Below, piece by piece: positions 1 to 11,977 of a DNA stretch of 64,000 nucleotides. The stretch spans positions 186,001-250,000 of the forward strand of contig JAKSZP010002654.1 of the NCBI GenBank assembly GCA_022478985.1, written 5' to 3'. Position 1 is the stretch's first letter. Each line of letters begins with the position of its first letter. The stretch is from Massospora cicadina. Its lineage: Eukaryota > Entomophthoromycota > Entomophthoromycetes > Entomophthorales > Entomophthoraceae. The position numbers were made by a program, and so were the translations under genes. The notes below the pieces were generated by a model. The model ran no database searches. It worked only from the letters and a program-made list of their open reading frames with translations, and was not told where the DNA came from.

Positions 1-430
1 TATAAATCTAACCAATTTGAGCTTATGCACGTATTTGTTGATTTTCTAGTAAGTCAGTACCCTTAAATGTGCCTGGATGCAATCAGAGATATTAGAGGGA
101 ATCAAAGTACGCTGACTTCATACTATAGTCCAAAGATGGTAATCCAGGAGGAGTAAATGTCTTCTGAACCTCCTCACCCCTGAGGTTTCCCCAGTAAGAC
201 CTGCGGTTGCCACCATTGCAGCCATCTGGATTGCTATGATCTTAGGTACATATATGAATTTATATTTCCCATAAAGGTATCCTAGATCCTCCATTTTTTA
301 AAGCGTTAGTACTGCTGTGCCACTGGCATTATAAACCTTCCACTGTGCTTTATCACACTCAGGCTGGAAGCCCAGACATACTTTAGATAGCATTATCCAA
401 GACATAATAAACTGACTAATAACTTTTGCT
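1..430 (+). repeat. Dispersed repeat, copy 1
   Basis: This stretch aligns by eye, in the same orientation and with many mismatches and small indels, to 16295-16713. Shared blocks include the one around 99-110 (gaatcaaagtac), the one around 180-245 that translates on + to a hydrophobic stretch (ATIAAIWIAMILGTYMN), and the one around 315-345 (tgctgtgccactggcatt). The left edge lies outside the window. The parent element is unknown. The hydrophobic run recalls the segment that follows the zinc motif in the LINE ORF2 proteins here (for example AIAIWMIHT), so a LINE 3' fragment is one possibility, but this is not proven. Confidence 0.6.
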
Positions 431-1640
431 TTATCTGTCCTCATCCACAATGGATATGGCGTTTTATTGCTTAATTTGATAACAATTTGTATTCTTCCTC
501 TGTGACCCAGTTTCCTTTTGTTGGAAATCATCTCACTCATCCAGGGCTGAAAAAAGTTTATGACGACACATAGCAATGACCACCGAGCATCAGCATCTGT
601 TTCCCCTCCTACAGTAAGCTTGTAAGTAGTGGGAATCCGCCAGTTTCCTCTATAGAATTAGAAAACAGGCTCTATATGCCCTGGACAAACTCCAGGTATG
701 ATTTTCAGAAGAGGGTTCTCAGACTCATGCTCCTACTGACGCCTAGAAATAGTGGCTTTCCTGGATGCAATAGAAGGTGATGCTAACCGTTGGTGAGAGT
801 AGTGTTAAGTTATGCAACTAAGATTGAAATCTCACACCTTTACTGAACCTGATATCTCCAGCAGAGCATGCACCTAAGACCAGAGCTCTCTCCTCTTCCA
901 TCTTTTCACCTTGTATTATGTTGCTCATGATCTATTATCTCTTGTGGAGGCCTTTGCGGCGCAAGCCCCTACAGTTAAATTCTACTAGATTCGCGGTAAC
1001 TGATTTCAGAGCCGCCCTGGACATAACTGAATCCAGCAATCTAATAAAAGATCACCCCTATATCCATGAGGAATATTTCTCTGTAGCATATTCAATTGGG
1101 GATTGACCTCTCTAGAAAACCATATCTTCAGTGGATTTAAGTCATTTTCCTCAAGCATTCTCCCTTCCACAGCTAAATTTAGGTCTGTTAAAAACGTCTC
1201 TATCTGTCTGTTCAGGGAATAAGGGTTCCAGAAATTATACTTCTGGGATTTCAGTGACATCTTCTTGTCATTAAACCTCTAAAAAGATTAAAAGAGCCGA
1301 TCATTGACCCCTTTCTTTGAGGAAGAAGTGTAAAATGGTGATGAAACCGGATCCTGAAACCAAACTATAGCGGAAAAAGGTAGCCTAGGGCGAAGCTTTT
1401 TCAAGCATGAGCAAAGATTTATTACATGCCAAGGATCTACCTTCTATTCAACTTTGCCTACACCTTCTAATTCCAGGAACTTAATGTTTTCTCAAAATAG
1501 TTGAATTTGGGCCCTTCTTTCTTGTGAATTAGAAAAAGATGGTCATAATTTTAAACTCCTTATAAACCACCTTGACTTGACCAGGATAATCTCGTGGATA
1601 GTTTTTTAAGATAAACAGCATACCAACGGGATACTAAGGG
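431..1640. other. Decayed sequence with no assignable gene
   Basis: Only short open frames occur. A minus-strand frame at 1006-1260 (84 codons) and a plus-strand frame at 918-1106 have no recognisable motif. By position this could be the gag region of the plus-strand Gypsy relic whose protease follows at about 1.77 kb, but I see no zinc knuckle or capsid signature that would prove it. Confidence 0.4.
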
Positions 1641-1749
1641 TACATTAATTATTATGGGAGCTGCACCACCTTCCGCTGCTCATTTTGCATTGTGTGACCA
1701 ATAAAGAAGATCTAGTATACTCTTGTTGCCATTACCTTTAGAACAGGAG

Positions 1750-2000
1750 CACGTGAGACTATAGTAGAAGATCGCTTGGACACAGGTGCGCCAGTAAACA
1801 TATGAAATTTATTGTTGCACAATCACAGGACCTTGACACCGACTATTTCCTCCTATACTTGGTGTATCTTTAGAACCATGACATTCTACAATTTACAGCG
1901 CCTAGTGCAATTTTCATCCATGTCTGCTTCTGTAATTATATATTTTGGTCATGCGTGAGTTGATGTACCCTTCAATCATGGTTGTGGTTGTCAGCGCCGC
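1750..2000 (+). pseudogene. Gypsy aspartic protease relic (element G)
   Basis: Reading + around 1765-1800 gives an active-site motif of the retroviral aspartic protease type, LDTGAPVN, with the Asp-Thr-Gly triad at 1779-1787. The same motif appears in E (IDTGSPVN) and C (LDTGSPVN). Downstream sequence is broken by stops. A functional copy would cut the Gag-Pol polyprotein. Length and N-terminus cannot be set. Nothing of the linked gag is recognised upstream. The short motif is the main evidence, but its position ahead of RT on the same strand supports it. Confidence 0.5.
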
Positions 2001-2039
2001 AATCAGATTAGTTTAGTCTGAGTCTTAGCTCTCTGTTAT

Positions 2040-3090
2040 TTACCAATAGTATACACAGTGGGAAAATTTTTATTAATGGAAACTCATACCCTGGAAGCCT
2101 CATTAAGCTCAATCTTCACCCCTGAGCTAACCTATATGGATCTCCCCAAGAGTTTTTCCAGCTTTTTAAGACCTTTATAAGTAAGTTTTTTGACTTGTTT
2201 CTGAAAACCTGACACCCTCCTCGCTTTTATATAATCTAACGTTCCAGCTGAAAGTGCACCTTGTAAAATCAATTGTCACTTGTATCTATAAATGGATGAG
2301 GAAGACAAAGCTTTCTGTGAATATGGTTGGACTAAATGATAGAAAAGGGATGAATTAAAAAAAAGTCTTCGCTGTTTTACCCTCATGTGGCCTTCACTAA
2401 GAAGTAGGATGGTACCTTATGACCCTGTGTCAACTATGGCCATGTAAACAATATAGAAATTGCCTGAGCCATACCTCCTTCCACTTCAACAATATATTGT
2501 CCATGATATATAACCGTTGGGTGTTTTAAAGCTTGCCTAGTCAAAGCTTTTAATCAGTTGAGGGTTAAAGCTGGGCAAGTGTGACTCACAGCCATCCAGA
2601 CTAGTTGTGAGATTATCAGTTCAAGTAATGTATTTTTTGCTAAAATAACCTTGCAACTTTACAACACCTTTTTTAACATATTCTGTGATCTTCTGTTTAC
2701 ATTTTCTGCTGTCTATATTGATGTCCTATTAATTCATTCTCCTACTCATGAAGAGCACGCCAAATTCTTGTGAGCTTTTTTACTATTTAAAAGGCAGGTC
2801 TTTTTTAAGTTTCCAGTTGTGAATTTTACTGGGAGAAAGTAACATTAATAGGAAGCCTTGTTTTATAAGGTAATACGCAATTTCATCATAAAAACTGAGG
2901 GCCATCCAGTCTTGACCTATCCTCAGCTCACAAAAGCAGCTCCACAGTTTTATCAGTACTTTATTTTTTATGAAAAGTTCTTAACAGCCTGTTGTAAAAT
3001 CGACTATTGGCTCTGCTAGTTGGCAGGCCAACCAGTATGAAGACTGGATGGCCCTTGTCGTTTTTCCTAGGCATGGCACGAGCAGCATCA
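2040..3090 (+). pseudogene. Gypsy reverse transcriptase relic (element G)
   Basis: Fragments of Gypsy RT can be read on + in several frames. Around 2386-2440 the frame reads like the KKxDGTLxPCVNYG block of the fingers/palm. Around 2550-2580 there is a FNQLRVKAG-like block. Around 2690-2770 the active-site strand reads VYIDVLLIHSPTHEEH: the YxDD box is reduced to YIDV, so the second catalytic aspartate is lost. The later connection segment (about 2880-3000) is visible only as scraps. Several stops and frameshifts are present. The copy is dead, and element H interrupts the gene just downstream. Confidence 0.7.
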
Positions 3091-3167
3091 GCTGCCTCAT
3101 TGGAAGTGTCTCCTGCGCCATTCTGGGATCCCCTAGGCCAACCCCAACCAATGAAATAAAATCAAAC

Positions 3168-4042
3168 TAAATCAAAAGGTAGATTGGGCAAAGGAAGATG
3201 TTTATTTGTAGGGAAGCGCAGTTAAATATACTTACAAAAGTGCCACTGCGCCCACTGCTGACCTATCAGGTTTCCGCTGGTTCTTCCAGCCAACCACTCT
3301 CTTCAGACTTCTGCTGCGCTTACTCACTTCCCTGGTATTGACCCTAACGCCCCATCCTTCCTGATGACAAATATTAGTTTCAACTCATCTTTGGCCTATA
3401 GTCACCAGTGAGCCGTATAACTGAATAATATAAATAAATGTCAAATTTGGATTACCCCTTGAGTTGATTATTAAGCTCCAGAAACAGTTTTGGTTGCTTG
3501 GGTTGACTTGGAATATCTCAGCATCTCACTACGGCTAGTTTTGACTCTTCTATTCAATTGATTGGTTATCGCCTTATATAGGAGATGGTTGATTTAATAA
3601 ATTTGAGACGCTGGAAACAACCTTGGCTGCCTCGAACTTATAAATTGTCAGATCTGCCAATATCAAATTATTAGTAAAGCAGCAGAATCATAAATGGATG
3701 ATTAATAGCAAATACATTGTTTTTACCAGATTTTTTAAAACGGACCACAAATGGAAGTTGGCATCAAACACAGATTCTGCTGACATGTACTAATTGAACC
3801 ATCCTTGGCTATTAGTCGCCAGTGATCCTTATATTAATCTGGGGCCACCAAATGGCCACACTAAAACCTAATTTACAAACTCATCAGATATTAATTTTTG
3901 CCCAATCCAATTGGGGAACAACTAACCATTATTTGTATCAAACACCTCAAAACTTAGTCAATCTGCCATTCTTCTGAATTATTCATTTCATCCAAAATAT
4001 TAATCAATCATTGATGGATTCCATCTGGTTAAAATTCCGACA
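3168..4042 (-). repeat. Left LTR-like repeat of element H (3' LTR)
   Basis: It aligns along its whole length to 4241-5124. Shared blocks include aaatcaaaaggta, ccaaccactctcttca, cggaccacaaatgg and ggcatcaaacacagattc. Many substitutions separate the two copies, so the insertion is old. Confidence 0.75.
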
Positions 4043-4240
4043 TTTCCCCCCACTTAACCAGATGGTAATTCTCCTACAACCTGCCTTGGCATGTGGGGCG
4101 GGCGCTCAGGGCTTGCCCCTCCCCGCCACCATTAATCACATAGTTAAACCACAGTGGCACATCCATGCCGCCTCCTCACCAACCCATCAGCTACTTCAGC
4201 ACCAACATCAGAGCCTCCTATAGTAGTATCAATATCAACT
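4043..4240. other. Short internal region of element H
   Basis: About 200 bases lie between the two repeats. The stretch at 4088-4132 is markedly GC-rich (ggggcgggcgctcagg and ctccccgccacc) against AT-rich repeats. On + it contains tcagcacca at 4197-4205, which on minus begins TGGTGC like the primer-binding sites of A and E. That match is short and not adjacent to a clear LTR end. No gene is present. Confidence 0.5.
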
Positions 4241-5124
4241 CAAATCAAAAGGTATATTGGGCAAAGGGAGATGTTTATTGAAAGGGTAGCGCCAGGCATT
4301 TATACCGTTTACAAAAGGGCTATTGCGCCCACTGCCATGCCTATTGGCTTTCCACTGGTTCTTTCAGCCAACCACTCTCTTCATCCTTCTGCTGCTTACT
4401 TACTTCCCTGGTGTCAATCCTCTCGCCCCATCCTTCCCAATAACCAAATATTAGTTTCAACTCATCCTCAGCCTTAAGTCACCAGTGAGTCTTAGGATTG
4501 ATTAATATAATAAACGTCAAATTTGGATTTGACCGTTAAGTGGATTATTATGTGCCAGGAACAGCTTTGTTCACTTGGGCTGACTCAGAATATCTTGGTG
4601 TCTCACTGATGGCACGTTTTGAGACTTTTAGTCAATTGATTGGGAATTGATTTATTCAGACGATGGTTGATTTAAAAAAAATGAGACACCGGAAACAACC
4701 TTAACCGCCTCTACTCGTTATTTTTGTATCCACTGACATTGAATTATTAGTACAGGCAGCAAAATCATAGATGGATTAATAGCAAATACATCAGCTTTCT
4801 GCCAGAAATTCCCACAACGGACCACAAATGGCAGTTGGCATCAAACACAGATTCAACCACCAACATGTACTAATTGGATCATCCTCAGCTATTAGTTGCC
4901 AGTGATCCTTTTACTAATTTGGGGCCACCGATTGGCCCCACTCAAACCTAACTTCCAAACTCAGCGGAATACTAATTTTGGCTCAACCCAATTGGGGGAG
5001 CAACTAACCAGCAATTGTATCAAACACTATAAAATTTATTCAATGTGCCATTCCACCAGTATTAGCCATTTCATCCTAAAAACAATTAATCATTGGAGGA
5101 ATCCATTTGGTTAAAATTCTGACA
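4241..5124 (-). repeat. Right LTR-like repeat of element H (5' LTR)
   Basis: This is the partner of 3168-4042. It ends with attctgaca, where the left copy has attccgaca. Beyond 5124 the sequence returns to the RNase H part of G, which supports H being an insertion. Confidence 0.75.
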
Positions 5125-5500
5125 CAGCTCATGCTTAGATGGCTTCTTTCCTCCACTCACTGACTGGAAAAAACATTACCTTTAAGTGGGTAGACCTATG
5201 TAACTGGCATTTGAGGCCACGGAAGTTTTCCTTTTGGCCCCAGTTCTTTGTCATGCTGACACATCCAAGCCTGCATTGTGGCCCATAATTCTTCTGCAGT
5301 TGTTGTGGGAGCAGAGTTACCTATGAGCACTAAGGGAAAGAGTACCCTGTGCTGTTCTCTAGACAATTAACCTCCATGGAACATACATAAGCTATTATAA
5401 TATAAGGCTGGTAGCTTTAGCTAAGTCATTCACTCACTAAAGTTATCTTCTCCTGTGGTAGAAACAAGAGATTACTGTACGCACTGATTTTAAGCCTTTA
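5125..5500 (+). pseudogene. Gypsy RNase H relic (element G)
   Basis: Just after H, the plus strand reads (about 5205-5345) as AFEATEVFLLAPVLCHADTSKP followed by scraps ending RVPCAVL. This matches the junction of RT and RNase H in Gypsy pol, where an APVLxHAD block precedes the catalytic Asp and an HPCAFxS block follows. The catalytic residues cannot be verified because the frame is broken. Position between the RT scraps (before H) and the integrase supports the call. From 5501 to 5849 a plus-strand open frame of 116 codons follows that I do not recognise. Confidence 0.6.
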
Positions 5501-5849
5501 TTGTACTACCAAAATATAAAAAAGTTGGCTATTGCTAGGAACGTACCTACAAGGATCTCTGTCATTTACTATAAGTGGGAGTTAAAAAGAGCTAGCTTAT
5601 ATTGCTACTACATGTTGATCTGCAACCTTGCTTTGGCTCCAAGTACAAATGATGACCTGTCAAAGCTCACCACAGTTGTGCCCCCTTCCAAGATCCTCGG
5701 GCTGTCTCCTGTCACAGTATACTATGCTGAGCTGGCATTAGAGGCTCCCATGCTTGTACAAATTATGGCTGTCCAGTCATGTTGTCTTAACGGATTAGAG
5801 TTGGTGGAAGACCTGGTTGTAAATATCACGAAAAGCTCCTTTAATTATT

Positions 5850-6990
5850 AAAGATGGGGTAATCTTTTTTCAAGACATGATTTATTCTTACCTTCCCTAT
5901 GCACGCGAATCATTAAAGATCACCATGTTCCATTGCATTAGGTTCCTGGGATCAAAAAGTTTTCTAAAACTTTCAAAAAGGACATACAAAAGGCTCAGAT
6001 CCTCTAAGGACATTCCAATAGGGTAGCAAGCTGTGTCATCCGCACTCCAATTGTCTAACTTTTAGTGAAAGAAGGGAATCGTCCACCTGATTCAACAAGC
6101 AGAAGGCTCTTGGACATAAGAACCAGTATTTATATTGTAAAAATTCTCCCTATAAAATGGTTTAATGATATGATGATGTTCATGTTAGGGTCACAAATTT
6201 TGCGTTGCTCATCCCATATCATATGATCATAACGGTGACAGCAATATGAACCCTATTCATTGACCATGTGTTCTCCATATCTGGTCTTCCAAAGGAAAAG
6301 ATGAGCAATTGTGGGCCTCAATTTATGGCCAGGTTTCAACCGTTTTACTAGGACTTCTAAGCATCAAGGCCTGCTGTTCTATGGTTTATCACCCACAATC
6401 AAATGGGCAAAAAAAGAGGGTCAACCAAGTTATAGAGCAATACCACGTTTTTGTCCTCAGACTCTCATGATACCAGCGCATGAACCTTACTATGGCACAA
6501 TTTGCTTACAACAACGTTATATACTCCTTTTCTAGATTTTCTCCATTTGAGGCCTCCCTGGGTATAACCTCTCATTCCAAATCGTTCCACGTTTGACCTA
6601 AATAATTACCAAAGTGGAAGAATGCATTTCCCAATCTGAGATACTAAAAGCCTTATTCACCAACATACTTCAAGAGCCTTTAAAGATTACAAGAAGCTTG
6701 CCAATAGGAAACGGCTTCCAGGACATGATTTAAAATAGGCTAACTCATCATGCTGGATACCCGCAACTTTAACATGAAGGTAACCTCCAGGAACCTAGCA
6801 ATAAAACGCCTGGGTCCCTTCAATAGGATATAAACCTATGTGATGGGGCATACTGCATCAAGATTTTAACACACTGGAAGCATCATACCTTGTTTCAAAC
6901 TATTAAAAATTGTATATGACTAAGCAATTAACTTAAACTATTGAAATATTGGTTAGCTTTCAATCAGCAATTAAAACTTTTTATTAAAAT
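5850..6990 (+). pseudogene. Gypsy integrase relic (element G)
   Basis: The start (about 5853-5940) reads like the N-terminal block that precedes the HHCC finger (KDGVIFFQDMIYSYLPYAR). At 6370-6440 the frame gives CCSMVYHPQSNGQKKRVNQVIEQY, the conserved YHPQSNGQ block carrying the third catalytic residue region, where the usual E of NGQxER reads K. At 6480-6570 it reads AQFAYNNVIYSFSRFSPFEASLG, typical of chromovirus-type integrases. At 6690-6900 there are scraps of the C-terminal part (KKLANRKRLPGHDLK; WKHHTLFQTIK). Stops and frameshifts are frequent. No chromodomain was found before LINE-1 interrupts. Confidence 0.8.
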
Positions 6991-7136
6991 TACAGAGGGT
7001 GAAAAAGGCTTTTTTCTTTTTAACAATAACATTAGTTACCATGATTTAATTTGAACAGCAGATTTTGATAATCACACATGTGAGTTGGGCGATTTCAACA
7101 AATCCCAATTAAAATAGGCGAAATCCATATGAGGCA

Positions 7137-8555
7137 ATGGGCAAAACGGTGCGCCAAAGGGCAAGAAACGCCCTAGGGTAGCCAGGAACCAATGACGCCA
7201 AGAAATTACAAACTCAGATACTTTCTGGGTATGTGGAGCTCACCATTAAACAAAACTTATACATGGAAATCCAATATTCCCAACCCCTATCAAAGTTAGA
7301 GCATGGGCTTCGACTTTTCCTAGGGGTCACTTATCCAACTATGTGGGAGAAAGTGGGTGAGGCAAAGGCTTCCATTTTTTCCAATGAGGTGTACGTTACC
7401 ACACATACCATCCACTGCGGCTGGATTGATATGGGCTTTGTAACTGATGAATATGTAGATGCCACTACAAAAGTCAGCATCAAAATTGCCCTCCCTGAGG
7501 GCAAACAAATTGTGCGCACCGCGTGCTCCAGATGGAACAAAGTGAACGCTTTGTTTATCTCCTTTAACTAACTCCCTACCAACTTTCCCCACAAGGTAAT
7601 CAAGGAGGAGCTCTTAATTGGACTTGCCATCTACAGAGAAATTAAACAACTCAAACTACAGCGGTTTCATCTGATGCCAGACCTGTGCACAGGAAAGGCA
7701 ATCGCCATGATCAACCTGATCCCCAAGGTAGCGTGGACCTCAAAAGGAACCACGCACAGTGGTATTTCACCTCCCAGATGGGGAAGTGTCAAAGGTATTC
7801 TGCTTCACACTGGAATGCGCACCACCTAACTGCAACCACTGCAATGCATTGGGGCACATGGAATATGCATGCCCCATTAAAGAGGGTATTTTGGCCCCAG
7901 ACTTCTGCAATGACGCCATTAATGAAGAAGATGAAGACATCTCCAAAATAATCGGCACCAACCATGCTTTCCTCTGGGGAGAGGATAAACAATACATCCT
8001 CATAGTCCCAGTATCACCCAAATTATGCAAAATGATACAGAAGGCCCGCAAATGAGCAGCGGTCAAGGCTGCATCACTTGTGGTCTCCTCCATTAACCCC
8101 GGCCAAGTTCAGGAGGACATAGAGAAAATCAACCAAGTCAACCAATCAGAGCAGAATGCCCAAGCTGAGAAGTACATGGGGAAATTAGCCAAGCCACCCA
8201 ATCAGAGAAGAATGCTAAGCTGAAAATTTTTTAGCAATTTGAAAGGATCCCCACGTGGTAACAATCAAGGGAATATAGCAGGGCAATTCAGCTCCACTGT
8301 TGGCGAAAATGTTGGACCAACATTTACAAATTTGAACCCCACAACCACAGAAAACAATCATCACACTGCTCTGAACCACCATGAGTCATGAGCGGGAAAA
8401 TCTGACTCAAACTCTAAAAACTGCAAGACCTTCGCGAAATTGGCACGGGGTAAGGGATCAGACAATGACACATAGTGGACTGTCTCAGTGACATGTTGCA
8501 TGTTCCTGGCAATGAACGGTGGGTTAGGGCCAGATGGCTCTCCCAACTACACATG
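7137..8555 (+). pseudogene. LINE ORF1, CCHC nucleic-acid-binding protein (LINE-1)
   Basis: The N-terminal part (7233-7571) reads YSQPLSKLEHGLRLFLGV, then a segment with GWIDMGFVTDE; LINE-2 has matching YSQPLSSLEHGLRI and GWVDVRF. A zinc knuckle, CNHCNALGHMEYAC (C-x2-C-x4-H-x4-C), lies at about 7832-7876, followed by an acidic segment and KKARK-like basic residues near 8030-8050. The C-terminal third is poorly preserved. The protein should coat the LINE RNA in the RNP. The start is placed at the ATG of 7137 by comparison with the other copies but is weak, because a stop follows after about 14 codons. Several frameshifts are present. Confidence 0.75.
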
Positions 8556-11500
8556 AGGCGCCGTGGGCACCTCAGTGTCAATAGGGGCGTTAAACATTGT
8601 GGGAGCCAGATCTCAAGCATACTAAGCCAAAAAACTGATTTTCCTGCAAAAATCCCTCAAGATATCTTGGCCATATAAGAAGCCCACTTTCTAAAGGGGG
8701 AAGAGGGATCCTGGTCAGCTAGGGTCTCACCATTATATCAGAATGGACGTCCCACTGTGGGGTGGTCATCTGAAATAACAAAAAATTAAAAATAACTAAC
8801 TCCTCTTCATATCTGCACAGCCATGTCCTGTTACCAACAATCTTAATATAAAAGGACACAATCTCAATATCATGCATCTATGGACTGTGCACCACAGCTG
8901 AGAGGAAACAATTCCTCAAAACCGCCCCAACACTCACCCTCCCACCATATACCATCCTGTTGGGTGACTTTAACTGCTGAGATAACCCCAACATGGACTG
9001 ATGGCCTAACCCCAGGGGATACCCTGCAGGGCACATCAAATCTCATGCAATGAAAGCATCTCTTGGCCTACATGATACCCTTTACCAGTTCACCACTCCT
9101 TCCCCACATGATCCTCCACAACATACGTGAGGGAACGCTCATCTCAATGAGCTGCATCAACTTCATCCTTGTCCTTAAAACCCATCACTCAAACATCTCC
9201 AACTTCTCAACAAAAAGGATCAATTTCTCCAACCACTGACTCATTTTGGTGCAGCTTTCACCAACCTGAAATCCCATACAGGCGTCGACCTGGAGGAAGC
9301 TACACCCAGAAAACATAAAATTGCTCAAAATATCTGACTGGGTCAAACATGAGGCCACAGATCCAAAGTTCGTAACTCCATTCATAATGGACCCCATCAA
9401 AACCTGGGTAAATCTTAAAGATGAACTAATAATTAAAACTCGCCATCTCACCTTGTGTTAGTACACCACTGACACAGCCATAATCAGGAGCACCTTGGTG
9501 GAACTGGACCACTTCGAGCTTAACACCCTGAAGTCTTGCTATAGCCCCAACTGAGGGCGCAAATGGGCGGAAATATCCACCCGTCTAAACGCCCTCATCT
9601 TTGAACACCAGAACAGAATAAAAGTATCATAAAAAGGTAAGTTCATAAAAGAAGGCAAAAACTGCTCACTTACTTCTTCCACCAATCCCACCTCCATGGA
9701 AACCAGCTACATGCACACAGGTCCGCAAAGACTATGGTACTGTAGCAACTGACCCAGCGGAGGTCAAGGCGGAAATACACCGCTACTACACCAAACTATA
9801 CTGTGACACCCCAACTGACCCTAAAAAATTAAAGATTTTATACACACCGCCAGAATACAAAGTGCACTGCTGGACTATACCCCCTAAACATAATCACATA
9901 GGAGGAGCTCTGGGACACAGTCCGTGGTGCACCACATAGGAAATGCCCATGGCCTGATGGGATACCCTATAAATTCTACAAAAAGTACTTCAAGAAGCTC
10001 GCCCCCCTCCTCAGGGAATCAATGAATCAGTGCCAGTTGGAGACACGCCTCCAACCTGGTGGCCAGGACTCCTAAGCCATAACCCTGTTTAAGAAGGGCG
10101 ACAAACTGGACCTTGCCAACTGGCGCCCAATTGCACTCTCTAACACTGATACAAAACTACTTACAAAAATTTTAGCCATCATATTAGGCACAATAGCCTT
10201 TAAAGTCCTGTTACCCAATCAGTTTGGGTTCATACCAGGGCGTTCAATCTGGACCAATTTTACACTCTGTCTCAACTCATGCCAGTTTAAAGCAACTGGA
10301 CCCTGTTATTCCTAGACCAGGAGAAGGCATAAGACTGCGTTAGTTGTCCGTACCTGAAGGAATGCCTAAGCGCCTTCAAACTCCCACTCAGATTCATAAA
10401 CAGGGCGATGCTTCTTACAGAATCTGCATCCATGGCTGTATGTGGCCCTGACTTCCAAACTAACAAGATCACATCACACAGAGGGCTCAAACAAGGGGAC
10501 CCCCTCAACCCACTGCTGTATAACTTCAGTATTGATCCACTCCTTTACGTCGCTGACTCAAGCCTCATGGGCATAACCACACAAGGCCAACCAACAGTCA
10601 AGATACTAGCCTTTGCGGATGACTGCGTGACAGGTATAGCTAACAACAATGATGCCTGACAGCTGGAACGCACCCTAGAGGAATATTTTATTATCTGCAA
10701 CGCGTCGCTCAACAAAAGGAAAACAGAGATATTCCTCCTAGGCAAGTACACTAACAACTGGGCCACAACACCAAAACCTCACAGCCCTCATGAAGAAACA
10801 ACCCAATCATCCTACCCTTTGCATCACCCCTCCAACCAACTCTGTCCGCCACCTTGGGATATAGCTGTAAATGGGGGATATGTCAATGAGACAATTGAGA
10901 ACAATCTACTAGAGCAGGTGTCCAACCGCGTCGCCTCCCTCAAGGGAAGATCCCCAGGACTAATGGGGCGAGTAACAGTTGCCAACTCACTCATCCTCTC
11001 GATGCTGTGGTTTCCCACCCATGCAATCTATTTCTCATCTACAATTATATCCTCAATCCATGCACTTATCCAGGGATGGATGTGTAATGGGTCCCAGCCA
11101 CCTGTACAGGTGAAAACACTTTTTGGCCCGCACTCCAGCGGAGGCATGGCCTATTAGACTTTGGGGTCCACGCCAACCACATATTGGGCACCTGGATAGA
11201 GGAAGTCCTAGCCCCAGACCTCCCACAACAACACTGGTCTAGACTGGCGAGGGCCAACTTTGCACAGGCGCTCAAACTTTCCAACCCGCACAACCCGCCC
11301 AGCCTGCTAACATACCTTTCAAACCGCCCCAACGCAGCAGCCCCATATGAAACCCCCTCACTTTAAACGCCTCCTCCACACCATTTGGCACATAGGGTGG
11401 ACCATCACTCTCACAGGCACTAGTCAGGGAAGGGGAAGGCCCAGAGCTCACTTCACGCTAAGGAAACCAGGCGACCATTCCCAGAGGGACACACACAACG

Positions 11501-11977
11501 TGGCCCCATTCATTGCAAGAATTAACTACCTGGATGTTTTAGACATCCCATATGATCTCATGACACAGAAGGCAACATGGAGGCTAGCGCATCGTCCGCT
11601 CCTCCAGTCAAGGGTAAGAGCTAACACTTGGCGTTGCCTCAGAAGAGCCTACAGCACAGCATATCACTCCACCTCTCTTTGTGCAGCGTGCGCAGTGTAT
11701 GGAGGGGATGGCACCCTGCACCACTGCCTCAAAGCATGCCCCATCTAGAGCCATATGGCGGGAAGTTGCGCGTCTGTTAAGAGCCCAAAATAACCAGGAA
11801 CATTCAATATCCAGAAGCCTCCTCGCACTTAAACTTGAATCCCCAATACCACCCACAATCTTCTCACTGATAGTTGCCATTGCAATATGGATGATCCACA
11901 CCGTAGCACTGGATGCCTTCAAGGGACTGTGCCCACCATCCGTGGGACAATCACCAGATTTCAACTACACCTACTGA
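8556..11977 (+). pseudogene. LINE ORF2: endonuclease, reverse transcriptase, zinc motif (LINE-1)
   Basis: The endonuclease starts near 8560 with ALNIVGA and continues to PQDILAI at 8659-8680, as in LINE-3 (MDILAIQESH). A GDFN-like block is visible near 8965. RT follows: KCPWPDGIPYKFYKKYF near 9940-9990, FKKGDKLDLANWRPIALSNTDTK near 10087-10150, QFGFIPGRSIW near 10219-10252, GLKQGDPLNPLLYNF near 10485-10530, and the active site AFADDC near 10609-10626 intact. The C-terminal Cys/His motif (CAACAVYGGDGTLHHCLKAC) lies near 11683-11743, followed by a hydrophobic IVAIAIWMIHT segment. It would nick target DNA and prime reverse transcription there. Many stops and frameshifts disable it. The N-terminal boundary is approximate. 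Confidence 0.85.

Larger units (their letters stand above)
3090..5124 (-). mobile_element. Element H: LTR element with a tiny core, inserted in G
   Basis: Two direct repeats of about 875-885 bp (3168-4042 and 4241-5124, outer ends fuzzy) flank only about 200 bases. The bases next to the inner end of the left repeat read tttcccccc, which on the minus strand is a polypurine tract adjoining a TGTC... LTR start, so the element reads on minus. The repeats end in CA (plus-strand sense). A 4-base match (CAGC at about 3091 and at 5125) could be a target duplication, but the left boundary is unclear. There is no protein-coding capacity, which fits a TRIM/LARD-like non-autonomous element or an internally deleted one. 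Confidence 0.65.
1641..6990 (+). mobile_element. Gypsy relic G, plus strand, interrupted by H and by LINE-1
   Basis: The order protease (about 1.77 kb), reverse transcriptase (2.4-3.0 kb), RNase H (5.1-5.4 kb) and integrase (5.85-6.99 kb) on one strand is that of Ty3/Gypsy pol. The RT motifs and the integrase C-terminus look like the chromovirus-type elements common in fungi and vertebrates, and differ from elements A, B, C and E of this window. A two-LTR element (H) sits between the RT and RNase H parts. LINE-1 has landed just after the integrase at 7003. Neither LTR of G was identified. All three frames are needed to follow it, so it is old. Confidence 0.7.

Noticed and set aside
298..576. 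92-codon minus-strand frame at the left edge
   Set aside because: The aligned second copy of this repeat does not keep the frame, and no motif is present.
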